Assembly: GCA_025517565.1 (NCBI GenBank)
Contig: JAOPKD010000018.1
Location: 1 to 59,031 of the forward strand
Direction of reading: 5' to 3'
DNA length: 59,031 bases
DNA from: Halapricum hydrolyticum
GTDB taxonomy: Archaea; Halobacteriota; Halobacteria; Halobacteriales; Haloarculaceae
Below, piece by piece: positions 41,887-51,464 of this stretch; the first letter of the stretch is position 1; every line of letters begins with the position of its first letter. Below the pieces are notes generated by a model that worked only from the letters and a program-made list of their open reading frames with translations, did not search any database and was not told the DNA's origin. Both the position numbers and the translations under genes were made by a program.

Positions 41887-43212
41887 TCAGTCGATAAGGG
41901 CGGCTTCGATGAGTTCGAGCGGATGGCGGATGTCGTAGCCGGTGCCGTGTTCCATCTGACTCGCGCAGGTGGGACACTCGGTCATCCCGGTCGTTCCGCC
42001 GGAGTCCTCCATGTGCTCGAACATCTCCGAGCCTATCTCCATCGACTTCTCGTATTTTTCAGACTTCCAGCCGTAGGTACCCGAGATTCCCGAACAGGAG
42101 TCGCCGACGTCTTCGATCTCGACGCCGTCGAGGTTTCGGAAGAGTTCGATGGCCTGTCGTTCGAGCCCCTGGCTGCGTGCGTGACACGGCGCGTGGTAGG
42201 CGAATTCCTCGGCGAGTTCGCCCGAAACTTCCGCCTGCTCGAGCTCCTGGCGGACGTCGGTGTGGATCCGGAGGTACTCGACGGCGTCGTAGGTATGCGC
42301 GGCGAGGTCGTCGATCCCGTCGATGTCGAACAGTTCGGGGTATTCGTTGCGCAGCGCCATCGAACAGGAGGTACACGAGGCGACGATGTCCGCGCCGTCC
42401 TCGATCGCCGCGGTGAGGCTTTCGACGTTGGTCTCGGCGTGGCGACGGGCGTCGTCGAGCATCCCGTTCGCGAACATCGGCGTCCCCGAGCACTTCTGTT
42501 CCGGCACCATGACCTCGTAACCGAAGTACTCGTAGATGCGAACCAGCGCCTTCGCGACCTGTGGGGTGTTGTAGTTCGAGTAACAGCCGTGGAAGTACGC
42601 GATCCTCTTTTCGTCCGAGTGGACTTTCGCGCCGCCACGTTCGGCCCACCACTGACGGAACGTCTGGGTGGCGAACTCGGGGAACTCCCGCTCGCTCGGG
42701 ACGTGCAGGACTTTCTCCATCGCCCACCTGACCGGGCCGAAGTTCATGAAGAAGTTGGCCGTCCGCGGGAGCATACTCGCGAAGTACGCGGAGGTCCGGT
42801 AGTTCGCGAGGATCCGGTTGCGGATGTACTTGACTGAGAACTTCGGGACCTGGTTCTCGACGTACTCCCCGCGAGCAGTGTTGTGCATCTGCGCCAGGTT
42901 GACGCCCGACGGACAGGACGTATCACACCGCAAGCAGTTCGAACACTCCGAGATCGACGAGTCGATCACGTAGTCGTCGTCGGTCTGCTTGAGTCGCCAC
43001 TGCTCGGGCCCCTGGAACTTCGGACCCGGGAAGTCGTCGTCGACCTCCGCGACTGGGCAGTTAGTATCACAGGTAGAACACTTATAACAGGAGTCGGCAC
43101 CGGGACGGAGGTCGAAGCTACCGCTTTCGGGGAAGACCTCCAGGGGCTCGTACTCCTCGCCTGTGTTCGGTACGATCGGGTCGAACTCTGTCGGATCTCT
43201 AGCGTCGCTCAT
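41887..43212 (-). CDS. glpC: Anaerobic-type glycerol-3-phosphate dehydrogenase subunit C, iron-sulfur
   Basis: A 441-residue protein. Two [4Fe-4S] motifs, CYKCSTCDTNCP and CSNCLRCDTSCPSG, are followed by two CCG-type domains with CSGTPMFANG, SCTSCSMAL, HAPCHARSQ, CSGISGTYGWK and CPTCASQME. It passes electrons from GlpAB to the membrane quinone pool. It is last in the glpA-glpB-glpC operon; its start overlaps the glpB stop by four bases. Unusual compared with E. coli only in acidic surface composition. Confidence 0.93.
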   Translation of the reverse strand: MSDARDPTEFDPIVPNTGEEYEPLEVFPESGSFDLRPGADSCYKCSTCDTNCPVAEVDDDFPGPKFQGPEQWRLKQTDDDYVIDSSISECSNCLRCDTSCPSGVNLAQMHNTARGEYVENQVPKFSVKYIRNRILANYRTSAYFASMLPRTANFFMNFGPVRWAMEKVLHVPSEREFPEFATQTFRQWWAERGGAKVHSDEKRIAYFHGCYSNYNTPQVAKALVRIYEYFGYEVMVPEQKCSGTPMFANGMLDDARRHAETNVESLTAAIEDGADIVASCTSCSMALRNEYPELFDIDGIDDLAAHTYDAVEYLRIHTDVRQELEQAEVSGELAEEFAYHAPCHARSQGLERQAIELFRNLDGVEIEDVGDSCSGISGTYGWKSEKYEKSMEIGSEMFEHMEDSGGTTGMTECPTCASQMEHGTGYDIRHPLELIEAALID

Positions 43213-44483
43213 TGTGCCTCCTGTGCCGCGATTCGGCCAGCGTGATATCCTGTCGCGATCGAGACCCCGCTCCCGGATTTTTCGGCCGCGAAGTCATAGC
43301 CACCGAGCACTGAGCCGGCGGCCCGAAGGTTCTGGAATTCGGGCGACCCGCCGGCGTCGAGCGGCCGAAGCTCGGGATCCGGATCGACGCCGAACCCGGC
43401 GAACGGATGCTCGCCGAACACGGCCTCGTCGAACCAGTCGTAGCGGTCCTCCGGATGGGGAACGTAACAGTCGAAGATCGGTTCGTAGACGCGCTCGCGG
43501 TCGGACTCGACGCCCTTGCCGACGAGCCCGCCAGTCGCCAGCACGTACTGATCAGCGCTGAAGGGGATTCGCGCGTCCTGTTTGTCGACGTAGACGGTCT
43601 CGACGCGGTCCTGTCCGTCGAAGGAGACGACCGGGTTGCCGCTCTCGAAGTTGCCGCCGGCTTCGTCGAGGGCCTCGAACAATCGGTCTTCGAGCCGGAC
43701 GCCGGGCATCGACGGCGGCGTCGCGGGTACCTCGAAGACGTCGACGCCGAGTTCCGCTTCCAGTGCTGCCCGGACGCCGGCAGCGTCGTCGTCACCGAGG
43801 ACGGCCGGCAAGCCGACACGGGGTTCGTCTTCGAGCTCCGGGTTGATCCGTTCGACCAGCGCGTCCCGGGCTCCGCGTTCGCGGCCACGAACCGTCACGG
43901 GGCCGTTGTTCTCCAGCAACTTCGCGTAGCGAGTGACTTTGGCGTCGTCCATCAGCTCACCGGGGAACTGGATCGTCACGCCGCGCACGTCGAACGGGAC
44001 GCCGGCCGCCCGGAGATGCGCCGCGACGTGGGGCGCGTCGAAGTCGGGCATCGCCTCGAACCCGACCAGCAGGAGGTCCCGGTCGTCGCTGGCGAGACCC
44101 GCGGACGCACCGTCGGGATAGCGAGCTGTCGGCTTGACGGTGCCACCGTACGTCGGCAGGAGCGCGTTGGTGTCAGTGTGGCCGCCCTGATAGGTATCGA
44201 CGACCTCATCGAACATCGACATCGCGTCCCGTACGGTATCGACGCCGACGATCCGGTAGGGATGGTCTTCGGGCAACGCATCGATCCCCTCGTAAGGGTC
44301 AGTGAGCGGTCCGTCTCCGTCGGGCGTATACCCGAGCACGTCGATCAGCCCCGACGCCTGCCGAAGCGTGCTCTGCTTGTACGTGACCAGGCGCACGTCC
44401 GCGCCCTCGCGCGCGGCCGAGATCGCGCTCGACAACCCTGCGAGGCCGCCGCCGATCACCAGCACGTCGGATTCAATAGCCAT
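43209..44483 (-). CDS. glpB: Glycerol-3-phosphate dehydrogenase subunit B
   Basis: A 424-residue FAD protein starting [33 protein letters not shown], a dinucleotide-binding fold with GxGxx[17 protein letters not shown] and [19 protein letters not shown] at the end are GlpB blocks. It forms the GlpABC complex with its neighbours. The ATG at 44483 is preferred because the FAD motif begins right there; it overlaps the glpA stop by 11 bp. The extension to 44543 is not FAD-like. Confidence 0.9.
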   Translation of the reverse strand: MAIESDVLVIGGGLAGLSSAISAAREGADVRLVTYKQSTLRQASGLIDVLGYTPDGDGPLTDPYEGIDALPEDHPYRIVGVDTVRDAMSMFDEVVDTYQGGHTDTNALLPTYGGTVKPTARYPDGASAGLASDDRDLLLVGFEAMPDFDAPHVAAHLRAAGVPFDVRGVTIQFPGELMDDAKVTRYAKLLENNGPVTVRGRERGARDALVERINPELEDEPRVGLPAVLGDDDAAGVRAALEAELGVDVFEVPATPPSMPGVRLEDRLFEALDEAGGNFESGNPVVSFDGQDRVETVYVDKQDARIPFSADQYVLATGGLVGKGVESDRERVYEPIFDCYVPHPEDRYDWFDEAVFGEHPFAGFGVDPDPELRPLDAGGSPEFQNLRAAGSVLGGYDFAAEKSGSGVSIATGYHAGRIAAQEAQ

Positions 44484-46221
44484 CGGTCTCACCCCCGTCG
44501 GCCGCGACGTCGGTGCCACTGGCGTCCCCGACGTGGTCGCCACCGGCGTCGAATGCCGCGAAGTCGACCGGCTCGCCGTCCGCAGGATCGTTGTCCCGGT
44601 TCTGCGTGGTCGCGTGCAGCGCGTAGTTCAGCATCGCCTGCGAGAGCTGTTCGCCCCAGAGTGCGTGGCGCTGCCCCTTCCAGCGTTCCTGGAGGAGTTC
44701 GTCCCAGGCTTCGCGGGCGATCGCTTCGTCGAAGGTGTCGCCGTCGACGCTGGTGTCGTGGAGTTCGCTGGCCAGTCGGTGGACGCACATGCCGCCCTGA
44801 CAGTTGCCCATCGAGGCCCGGGTCCGAATACGGACGGCGTTGAGGTCTGATCCCGACTGCTTGATAGCGTCCTGCACTTCCGCGCGCGTGACGCCCTCGC
44901 ACTCGCAGATGACCGGGTTCGGCTCGTTGGTCTTGAGTACCTCGTCCGCGCGCGACCCCAGTCGCTCGACGCTGCGCCGGCCGATCGGCGATCGAAGCCC
45001 GAACTCCTCCATGTAATCGCGCAGGACGGAGAAGTCCTCGCTGCCCGGGAGCGGTTCGTCGGCCGTCCGGCATTCGCGCTCGATGTCGAACTGCTCGCAG
45101 ACGTGATCGCTGATCTTCTCGGCCATCAGTCGATACGTCGTGAACTTCCCGCCGACGATGCTCGTCATGCCGGGCAGATCGTCGCGCTCCTCGTGATCCA
45201 GCAGGAAGAAGTCCCGCGTGATGTCGGTCGGGTCCTCGCTGCCGACGTCCGGCGGTTCGTACAGCGGGCGTACGCCCCAGAACGAGCGGATCGTCCGGGC
45301 CTCCTCAAGCATCGGGACGAGTTCTTTGAGCGTGTCGATCATCAGGTCGACTTCCCACTGTTCTTCGGGGTAGTCCTCCGGGTCCTCGACCTCCTCGTCG
45401 GTGGTCCCGAGGATGGCCGTCGTCTCGTGAGGAACGACGATGTCGGCGTCGCCTTTCGGACGACAGCGGTTGATGACCGTGTCGACCTGCCGGATATTCA
45501 TGATCGTCATCACGCCTTTCGAGGGTCGGACCTCGATGTCGACGTCAGCCATCTCGCCGATCTGGCCTGCCCAGGCCCCGCTGGCGTTGACGACGTAATC
45601 GGCGCGGATCTCTTCGGTGCCGCCTTCGGTCCCGTGGACGCGGATCCCGGGACCGGACTTGTGCTTGACCTCGACGCCGACGACCTCGCCGTCTTCGATC
45701 AGCAGGTCGGTCACCGGCGAGTGGGTCTCGATGCGTGCGCCGTGTTGCTCGGCGCTGGCAGCGTTGGCGACGACCAGCCGGAACGGATCGATCGCCCCGT
45801 CCGGGACGGCGATCGCCTTGTCGATGTCCTTCGCGAGATGTGGCTCGCGCTTGCGTGCCTCCTCGCCGGAGATAACCTCCGCAGGAATGCCACACTCCCG
45901 ACACCCCTCGAGTTTCTTCTCGAAGTACTCTTCCGTGTCTTCCGGGCGCTTGACGAACATGCCGCCGGTCATCTCGACGCAGTGACTTGCGATGTCCCGG
46001 AGGACGCGATTCTCCTGGATACACTCCTTCGCGCTGGCCTGGTCGGAGACCGCATAGCGGCCGCCGCTGTGTAACAGGCCGTGCATCCGGCCGGTCGTCC
46101 CGTGCGTAAGGTTCCCCTGCTCGACGAGTGTCACGTCCAGATCGCGCATCGCGAGATCGCGCGCGATGCCGATACCGGTCGAACCCCCGCCGATCACGAG
46201 AACGTGTGGTGTGGAAGCCAT
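44473..46221 (-). CDS. glpA: Glycerol-3-phosphate dehydrogenase subunit A
   Basis: A 582-residue FAD-dependent dehydrogenase oxidising sn-glycerol 3-phosphate to [56 protein letters not shown] is the N-terminal block. A C-terminal BFD-like [2Fe-2S] region follows with [13 protein letters not shown] and MGNCQGGMC. It is first in glpA-glpB-glpC. TATA-like CTATAAAG on the minus strand (46251-46258) precedes it by about 30 bp, so it is leaderless. Confidence 0.95.
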   Translation of the reverse strand: MASTPHVLVIGGGSTGIGIARDLAMRDLDVTLVEQGNLTHGTTGRMHGLLHSGGRYAVSDQASAKECIQENRVLRDIASHCVEMTGGMFVKRPEDTEEYFEKKLEGCRECGIPAEVISGEEARKREPHLAKDIDKAIAVPDGAIDPFRLVVANAASAEQHGARIETHSPVTDLLIEDGEVVGVEVKHKSGPGIRVHGTEGGTEEIRADYVVNASGAWAGQIGEMADVDIEVRPSKGVMTIMNIRQVDTVINRCRPKGDADIVVPHETTAILGTTDEEVEDPEDYPEEQWEVDLMIDTLKELVPMLEEARTIRSFWGVRPLYEPPDVGSEDPTDITRDFFLLDHEERDDLPGMTSIVGGKFTTYRLMAEKISDHVCEQFDIERECRTADEPLPGSEDFSVLRDYMEEFGLRSPIGRRSVERLGSRADEVLKTNEPNPVICECEGVTRAEVQDAIKQSGSDLNAVRIRTRASMGNCQGGMCVHRLASELHDTSVDGDTFDEAIAREAWDELLQERWKGQRHALWGEQLSQAMLNYALHATTQNRDNDPADGEPVDFAAFDAGGDHVGDASGTDVAADGGETDGY

Positions 46222-46469
46222 CCGATAGATCGATATCCGTCCTGAACGTACTTTATAGTTACCACTGTTCCGGTATTGCCGATAAAGAATTGAGTTACGT
46301 GATCGGAGTATCGAAGTGTGAAGTAATATTTCATCGAAATAGGGCTAGAGCGGGGATTCCTCTCGAATTCACCGGCAAATTTGCGGCAGTTTTATAATCA
46401 TTCACTGTGAGTTTTACTACCAACACGGCACTATCCGTAAAGTGTGCCGTGGGCACGAGACTACAAACT
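46222..46469. promoter_or_regulatory. Divergent glpA/glpK regulatory region with inverted repeats
   Basis: Facing promoters: CTATAAAG (46251-46258, leftward) and TTTATAATC (46391-46399, rightward). CCGGTATTGCCG (46270-46281) lies upstream of the glpA TATA, and GCAAATTTGC (46375-46384), inside CCGGCAAATTTGCGG, lies upstream of the glpK TATA; both share CGGCAA. A perfect 8-bp inverted repeat CACGGCAC (46424-46431)/GTGCCGTG (46444-46451) sits in the glpK leader. These are candidate binding sites for a glycerol-responsive regulator, which is not encoded here. Confidence 0.45.
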
Positions 46470-48002
46470 ATGTCAGACACATACGTCGGTGCGATCGATC
46501 AGGGGACAACCGGCACTCGCTTCATGGTCTTCGACCATGACGGGACGGTTGCCGCGAGCGCTTACGAAAAACACGAACAGATTTATCCGGAGCCGGGTTG
46601 GGTCGAGCACGACGCGATGGAGATCTGGGAGAACACCAAAGATGTCGTGATCAAGGCCCTCGGGAAGGCCGGGATCGAGGCCAGTCAGCTCGAGGCGATC
46701 GGGATCACCAACCAGCGTGAGACGACGATCGTCTGGGACGCCGAGACTGGCAAGCCGGTTCACAACGCGATTGTCTGGCAGGACCGCCGGACGACAGACC
46801 GCGTCGAAGAACTCCAGGAGGAGGACAAGGTCGAATGGATCCGCGGGAAGACGGGGCTGGAAGCCGACGCGTACTTCTCGGCGACGAAAGTCGAGTGGCT
46901 ACTCTCGGAAGGCGACCCGGTCAAGATGTAGCGCGCGCGACCGCAGGACCTGATGGAGCGAGCCCAGGACGGCGAGCTCATGATGGGGACTATCGACGCG
47001 TGGCTCACCTACAACCTGACCGGCAACAATATCACGGACGTCTCCAACGCGTCCCGGACCATGCTGTTCAACATCAACGACATGGAATGGGACGACGAAC
47101 TCCTCGAAGAGTTCGGCGTGCCCGAGAGCATGCTGCCGGAGGTCCGCCCGTCCAGTGACGAGGACTACTACGGTTACACGGACGCCGACGGGTTCCTCGA
47201 GGCGGAAGTGCCGGTCGCCGGCGCGCTCGGTGACCAGCAGGCCGCGCTGTTCGGCCAGACCTGTTTCGACGCCGGCGACGCGAAGAACACCTACGGGACG
47301 GGATCGTTCTTCCTGATGAACACGGGCAACGAGGTCGTGGAGAGCGAACACGGCCTGCTGACGACCGTCGGCTTCCAGCGCACGGGCGAGCCCGTCCAGT
47401 ACGCGCTGGAGGGGTCAATCTTCATTACTGGTGCCGCGATCGAGTGGCTCGAGGACGTTGAACTCATCGACGACCCCACGGAGACGGCCGAACTAGCACG
47501 CTCGATCGACTCTACTGACGGCGTATACATGGTGCCGGCGTTCACCGGCCTGGGTGCGCCCCACTGGGACGGCCGCGCACGCGGGACGATTGTCGGCATG
47601 ACTCGTGGCACCCGCCGCGAGCACATCGTGCGAGCGACGCTGGAATCGATCGCCTACCAGACCCGCGACGTCGCCGAGGCGATGCAGGCCGACTCCGGCG
47701 TCGAGATGACCCGCCTCCGCGTCGACGGTGGCGCGGTCAAGAACAACTTCCTCGTCCAGCTGCAGTCTGACATCATCCAGACCGACATCGCGCGTCCGCA
47801 GGTCGACGAGACCACGGCGCTGGGCGCGGCCTACGCGGCCGGGCTGGCCGTCGGTTACTGGGAGACGCTGGACGAGCTACGGGACAACTGGCAGGTCGAC
47901 CGCGAGTTCTCGCCGGAGATGGACCCGAACAAGGCGGATAAACTGCACAACCGCTGGGAAGACGCAGTCGAGCGCTCGCTCGACTGGGCACGGGAGGAAT
48001 AA
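46470..48002 (+). pseudogene. glpK: Glycerol kinase gene interrupted by an in-frame TAG
   Basis: The coding region would be 510 codons, starting MSDTYVGAIDQGTTGTRFMVFDHDGT. At codon 154 (46929-46931) an in-frame TAG follows WLLSEGDPVKM; the same frame continues RARPQDLMERAQDG to the normal end. Relatives, as I recall, have a Gln at this place, so the change is a C-to-T transition CAG to TAG. Both halves are otherwise intact, with Asp/Thr ATP-motifs, GTLGAPHWD-like GLGAPHWDGRARG and GGAVKNNFLVQ. Either a recent nonsense mutation, a sequencing or assembly error, or readthrough. Truncation at 153 residues would abolish kinase activity. Downstream, GlpX follows after three bases. Confidence 0.85.
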
Positions 48003-48005
48003 CGT

Positions 48006-49145
48006 ATGGCTGTCGAGCTTATCGATCCAGCACTCGTAGCCGATTCGGCGAACGTAGTACTGCAGTCCGGGACCGAGCACACGTGGGGAGATCTCGACGC
48101 AGTCACGAGCGTTCTCGTCGACAACCCCGAGATCTGGCTCGGTGCCGCGGCCGGTGGCGCGTTCGGTGCCGCGCTCGGCGCACTCCCGGCTTTCGTCTTC
48201 ACCGGGTTCCTCGTCATCGCTGGCGTCGCCGGAGGCAACATGGTTGGTGTCGGGTTCGGCCCGGTGTTCGGCCCGCACATCTCGTTCGCCGGTGGCGCGG
48301 CAGCGGCCGCCTACGCAGCGAAGAACGGGATCATGGAGTCCGGATTCGCATACCATAACGGGAAAGACATTACTTTCGCGTTAGGAACACGACCGGACGT
48401 ACTCGCCGTCGGTGCGGCGTTCGGTCTGTTTGGCATCGGGCTCGAACAGGTGTTCCGAAACCTCGCTGTGCCAACTGACCCCATCGCGTTCACCGTCGTC
48501 GCCAGTGCGTTCCTGCACCGGGCGGTCTTCGGCTACTCGATCCTCGGTGTCGTCAGCGACAAGGCGAGCGGCCGCTTCGACATGGGGCCGTTCGAGCGCG
48601 AGGAGATGGGTAACAACCACAACTTCGGCGACGGCGAGAAAGACAACTCGGACATGCTCGCCGTCGAACCGTGGCTGGGCCACCAGTACAAGTGGGGCCA
48701 CGTCGCTACGATCGGTGTCTTCGCGGGGGCCGCAGCGGCCTACGCAGGTCTGCAGATCGCGCCAGCGTCTCCGGCTAACGCGGTCTTCTTCGGGTTCGGC
48801 CTGAGTGCCGCGTCGCTGCTGTTCTTGAACCTCGGCGTCGCGCAGATCCCGGTAACTCACCATATGACGCTCCCGGGTGCGACCGCGTACTTCGCGGTCA
48901 CGCTCGAGGTCGGGAATGACGCGATACTTGCCGGGCAGGATCCGGTCGTCGGCATTCTCGTGGCTGCCATCTTCGGAATGATCGGCGCGCTCATCGGTGA
49001 GGCCGGCCAGCGGATCTTCTACGCGCACGGTGCGACCCACGTGGACCCTCCGGCGTTCGCTATCTTCATATCGATCTCGATCATCTGGCTGCTGGCGTTC
49101 CTGGGCGTCTTCGAGACGTCCGTGTGGGTCCCCGGCGGACTCTAA
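48006..49145 (+). CDS. glpX: GlpX-type putative glycerol facilitator, multi-pass membrane protein
   Basis: A 379-residue protein with many hydrophobic segments (about 8-10), rich in Gly and Ala: GAAAGGAFGAALGALPAFVFTGFLVIAGVAGG, FAGGAAAAAYAAKNGIMESG, GAAAAYAGLQIAP, TYFAVTLEVGNDAI and IGEAGQRIFYAHGATHVDPP. It begins three bases after glpK. In Haloferax volcanii a glpX gene just after glpK is regarded as a putative glycerol transport facilitator; the assignment rests on that position and the membrane layout. It is not the fructose-bisphosphatase also called GlpX. Confidence 0.7.
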   Translation: MAVELIDPALVADSANVVLQSGTEHTWGDLDAVTSVLVDNPEIWLGAAAGGAFGAALGALPAFVFTGFLVIAGVAGGNMVGVGFGPVFGPHISFAGGAAAAAYAAKNGIMESGFAYHNGKDITFALGTRPDVLAVGAAFGLFGIGLEQVFRNLAVPTDPIAFTVVASAFLHRAVFGYSILGVVSDKASGRFDMGPFEREEMGNNHNFGDGEKDNSDMLAVEPWLGHQYKWGHVATIGVFAGAAAAYAGLQIAPASPANAVFFGFGLSAASLLFLNLGVAQIPVTHHMTLPGATAYFAVTLEVGNDAILAGQDPVVGILVAAIFGMIGALIGEAGQRIFYAHGATHVDPPAFAIFISISIIWLLAFLGVFETSVWVPGGL

Positions 49146-49167
49146 ACGAAAGCAGCTGATCTGACGC

Positions 49168-49176
49168 TTTTTTTTT
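49168..49176 (+). terminator. Nine-T terminator after the glpK-glpX operon
   Basis: A run of nine T residues, 23 bp after the glpX stop, suits U-tract-dependent archaeal termination. Confidence 0.6.
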
Positions 49177-49191
49177 GGACGAACGAGTGAG

Positions 49192-49626
49192 CTACGACGG
49201 CAGTATCTGTCGAAGGAGCACGAACAGCACCGCGCCGACACTAATGCCGACGCCGAGTGCGCCGTAGACTGCGCTTGTAGTGCCGGTGGCGAGTGCTCCG
49301 TGAACCGAGGGCCCAACGACCAAGACGGCCAGTGCGGCGAACGAGGCGACGACGAGTGCGATCCCGGCGGCACCGTGGTGGTAGTTGCCGGTCAGTTCGT
49401 ACGACTGACTCGAGAGACCGTCGCTGTCCTCGCCCCAGACGCTGACGTGATAGGGCACGTAGATCCGAACACCGACGGCACTGAACGCCGCGATCGCGGC
49501 GCTGATATGGAGATCCTCTGTTAGGATTGTCGCGAGTCCGAACATTCCCATCGCGAAAAACAGCGCGATGACTTTGCTCCACCGGTCAGCTTTCAACAAC
49601 GCGTCCTCAACCTGCTGGTTGGACAT
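49192..49626 (-). CDS. Four-helix membrane protein of unknown function
   Basis: A 144-residue protein. Helices at about residues 16-36, 40-58, 80-103 and 113-140; the segment RIYVPYHVSVWGEDSDGLSSQSYELTGNYHHGAAG between helices 2 and 3 is polar with several aromatics and two His. I do not recognise the family. It is read leftward, converging on the glp operon terminator with 15 bp between. The bias of charged residues outside helices is typical of haloarchaeal genes, so it is likely real. Confidence 0.6.
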   Translation of the reverse strand: MSNQQVEDALLKADRWSKVIALFFAMGMFGLATILTEDLHISAAIAAFSAVGVRIYVPYHVSVWGEDSDGLSSQSYELTGNYHHGAAGIALVVASFAALAVLVVGPSVHGALATGTTSAVYGALGVGISVGAVLFVLLRQILPS

Positions 49627-49821
49627 ACCTGCGACAAAGTGTGCCCACGCGCTTAATTCTTACAGCCGAACGCGGGACCGCCAGTCAATATTCGGCGTCG
49701 TCGACCGGGATAGTATGCTGTCGGTCGCCATCACGTCGATCAGCGATAAAGACTCCTCTGGACTGTCGTCAGCGAGGCGTATCGGGCAACTATTATGAAC
49801 GCTCACCGAATCACGGACAGT

Positions 49822-50022
49822 ATGATCGACGGATTACCGATCGAGGAGCGCGATCAGCGCAACTTCCTCGTTGTCGCGGCGATCATGACCGTTTTCATCG
49901 CTCTCGCGCTCGACGAACCAGCGATGGTACGCGCCGTCGTCGGATTGATCATGGGCGTTTTCAGCGCCCTCGTCTACCTCGTCGTGACGCTCGTCCTCAA
50001 GCGTCTCATCGACGCGTACTGA
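49822..50022 (+). CDS. Small membrane protein, two helices
   Basis: A 66-residue protein starting MIDGLPIEERDQRN, with helices NFLVVAAIMTVFIALAL and VVGLIMGVFSALVYLVVTLVL and a basic end, KRLIDAY. ATG at 49822 sits about 28 bp after a TATA-like ATTATGA, so a leaderless start here is preferred over the in-frame ATG at 49795 that lies in the TATA itself. Function unknown. Confidence 0.55.
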   Translation: MIDGLPIEERDQRNFLVVAAIMTVFIALALDEPAMVRAVVGLIMGVFSALVYLVVTLVLKRLIDAY

Positions 50023-50212
50023 AAGTGGCTGTTGTAAATCAATGCCGGGTCCGCCTTCGCATAGCAGCGATCGCACCAGAAACAATTACAGCGAATACGA
50101 TGACACTGACTCACCCCCGAGCTCCCGAACGAGCCACGAAGCCTGTTGTTATAGGACCGAATCCTTTTTTATTCCTGCCGGGCCAGTAGTAGTCATACAA
50201 TAAAGATTAACA
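50023..50212. other. Gap before the Orc1/Cdc6-like gene
   Basis: No gene is called. On the minus strand a hydrophobic segment VIVFAVIVSGAIAAM followed by RRRTRH could be a degenerate C-terminal membrane anchor, but it has no start codon and an upstream stop. CATACAATAAAG near 50195-50206 is a weak TATA for the gene at 50213. No ORB-type origin repeat was found. Confidence 0.35.
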
Positions 50213-51391
50213 ATGGATCTCGACCAGCGGATCAGGCGTCGGCGGCGACGAGGTGTCGACCGGCCGATTGTCCTCGATTACGAGCCGTTGAATCCAGTCG
50301 CACACGTCCAGGAGCCTGTCGGTCGCGGGCCGATCCTCGAGCGGTTGCTCGATCATCTGGATCCCGTATTCGACGGGACGGTTCCCCCGGACGTATACAT
50401 ATGGGGTCCGCCGGGCAGTGGCAAGTCGGCAATCGTCACGGCGCTGTTCGACAGACTGCGATCGATGACAGTCCAGCCACACGCCGTGATACACACGTCG
50501 ACGCGCGCGCAGACGGTCGAGTTGCCGACGTTCGTCTACGTCGACGCGCGGACCGCCAACAGCGAATTCCAGCTCTATCACCGGGTATTACAGGCGGTGT
50601 CGAGTGACGACGTGCCCCAGCAGGGCGTGAGCACGGCCGAGCTTCGGTCTCGACTTCACGATGCGGTCGGCGGCGGTTCCGGGGTGGTCCTGGCCGTCGA
50701 TCACGTCGACGAGCCCGACTCACTGACAGCCCAGTCACTTATCGACTGGTTCGAACCGTTTGGCCGGTCTGTCTCGCTCGCGCTGATCGGACGAACGCTC
50801 CAGGGCGACGTCCGCGAGGAATGGTCGGGCGAGGAGATCGAAATACCGGGGTACGGACAACAGGTACTGATCGACGTGTTGATGACCCGCGGGTCGGACG
50901 CGCTCGCCCGCGACGCGTTACAACACTCGCAGGCGCGACAGATCGCGTCCTGGGCTGGTGGGAACGCACACGACGCGCTGGCGGCGCTGTTCGGTGCGGC
51001 CGACCGGGCCGACGCTGCCGGTGTCGAGCGCATCCGCGACAGAGACGTCGAAGCCGGCATCGAGGCGGTCCCCTCGCCTTGCGTCTCGCTCGGCGTCGTC
51101 CTCTCGCTGCGGGAGAATCGTCAGCGCGTGCTGCGCGAGTTGCTCGATCTCGATTCCGAAGAGCGTGACTCCGTCACTGTGACGACGGAAGCGATCGCCG
51201 CGATCGACGACATCGATCTCTCGCCGGGGACTGTCAAACGCTTTCTCTACGAACTGGCAGAACGGGGGATCGTCGAACGCGTCTCGACGTCACGCACAGA
51301 CGGACACGGTCGACCGCCAAGCAGGGTCGAACCCAGGTTTCCGACGCTGGTGTTCAGACGGCTGTACGATCTGCAGTCCCACCGGGCCTGA
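50213..51391 (+). CDS. Orc1/Cdc6-like AAA+ ATPase, diverged
   Basis: A 392-residue protein. Walker A GPPGSGKS at residues 65-72, Walker B VLAVDHVDEP, an IGRTLQGD sensor-1-like stretch, and a C-terminal winged-helix-type region (LSPGTVKRFLYELAERGIVERVST). Domain order is that of Orc1/Cdc6 initiators. The Walker B DHVDEP is altered from the usual DE-x-D, and the N-terminal tail is short and Arg-rich (RIRRRRRRGVDRP). No ORB repeat or AT-rich origin lies nearby, so it may be an orphan paralogue with another role. Confidence 0.75.
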   Translation: MDLDQRIRRRRRRGVDRPIVLDYEPLNPVAHVQEPVGRGPILERLLDHLDPVFDGTVPPDVYIWGPPGSGKSAIVTALFDRLRSMTVQPHAVIHTSTRAQTVELPTFVYVDARTANSEFQLYHRVLQAVSSDDVPQQGVSTAELRSRLHDAVGGGSGVVLAVDHVDEPDSLTAQSLIDWFEPFGRSVSLALIGRTLQGDVREEWSGEEIEIPGYGQQVLIDVLMTRGSDALARDALQHSQARQIASWAGGNAHDALAALFGAADRADAAGVERIRDRDVEAGIEAVPSPCVSLGVVLSLRENRQRVLRELLDLDSEERDSVTVTTEAIAAIDDIDLSPGTVKRFLYELAERGIVERVSTSRTDGHGRPPSRVEPRFPTLVFRRLYDLQSHRA

Positions 51392-51464
51392 TACGGATTA
51401 TCGTAATTTACCGCTCCGACCGCCCCGCGGTTGATGCGGAATAGACGTACAATACTCCGTGTGT

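Noticed and set aside
46929..46931. TAG in glpK as recoded pyrrolysine or other amino acid
   Set aside because: TAG is used as the normal stop of many genes here (hisB, vapB, truA, porB, ppc), no tRNA-Pyl or pylS-like gene is seen, and glycerol kinase is not a pyrrolysine enzyme. A point mutation or sequence error is simpler.
50035..50140. Hydrophobic segment with RRR tail as a PGF-CTERM-like remnant on the minus strand
   Set aside because: There is no PGF motif, a stop codon lies just upstream, and there is no start, so it is not supported as a gene.
49700..50212. Replication origin next to the Orc1/Cdc6-like gene
   Set aside because: No ORB-type repeats, no AT-rich unwinding region, and the protein is diverged.
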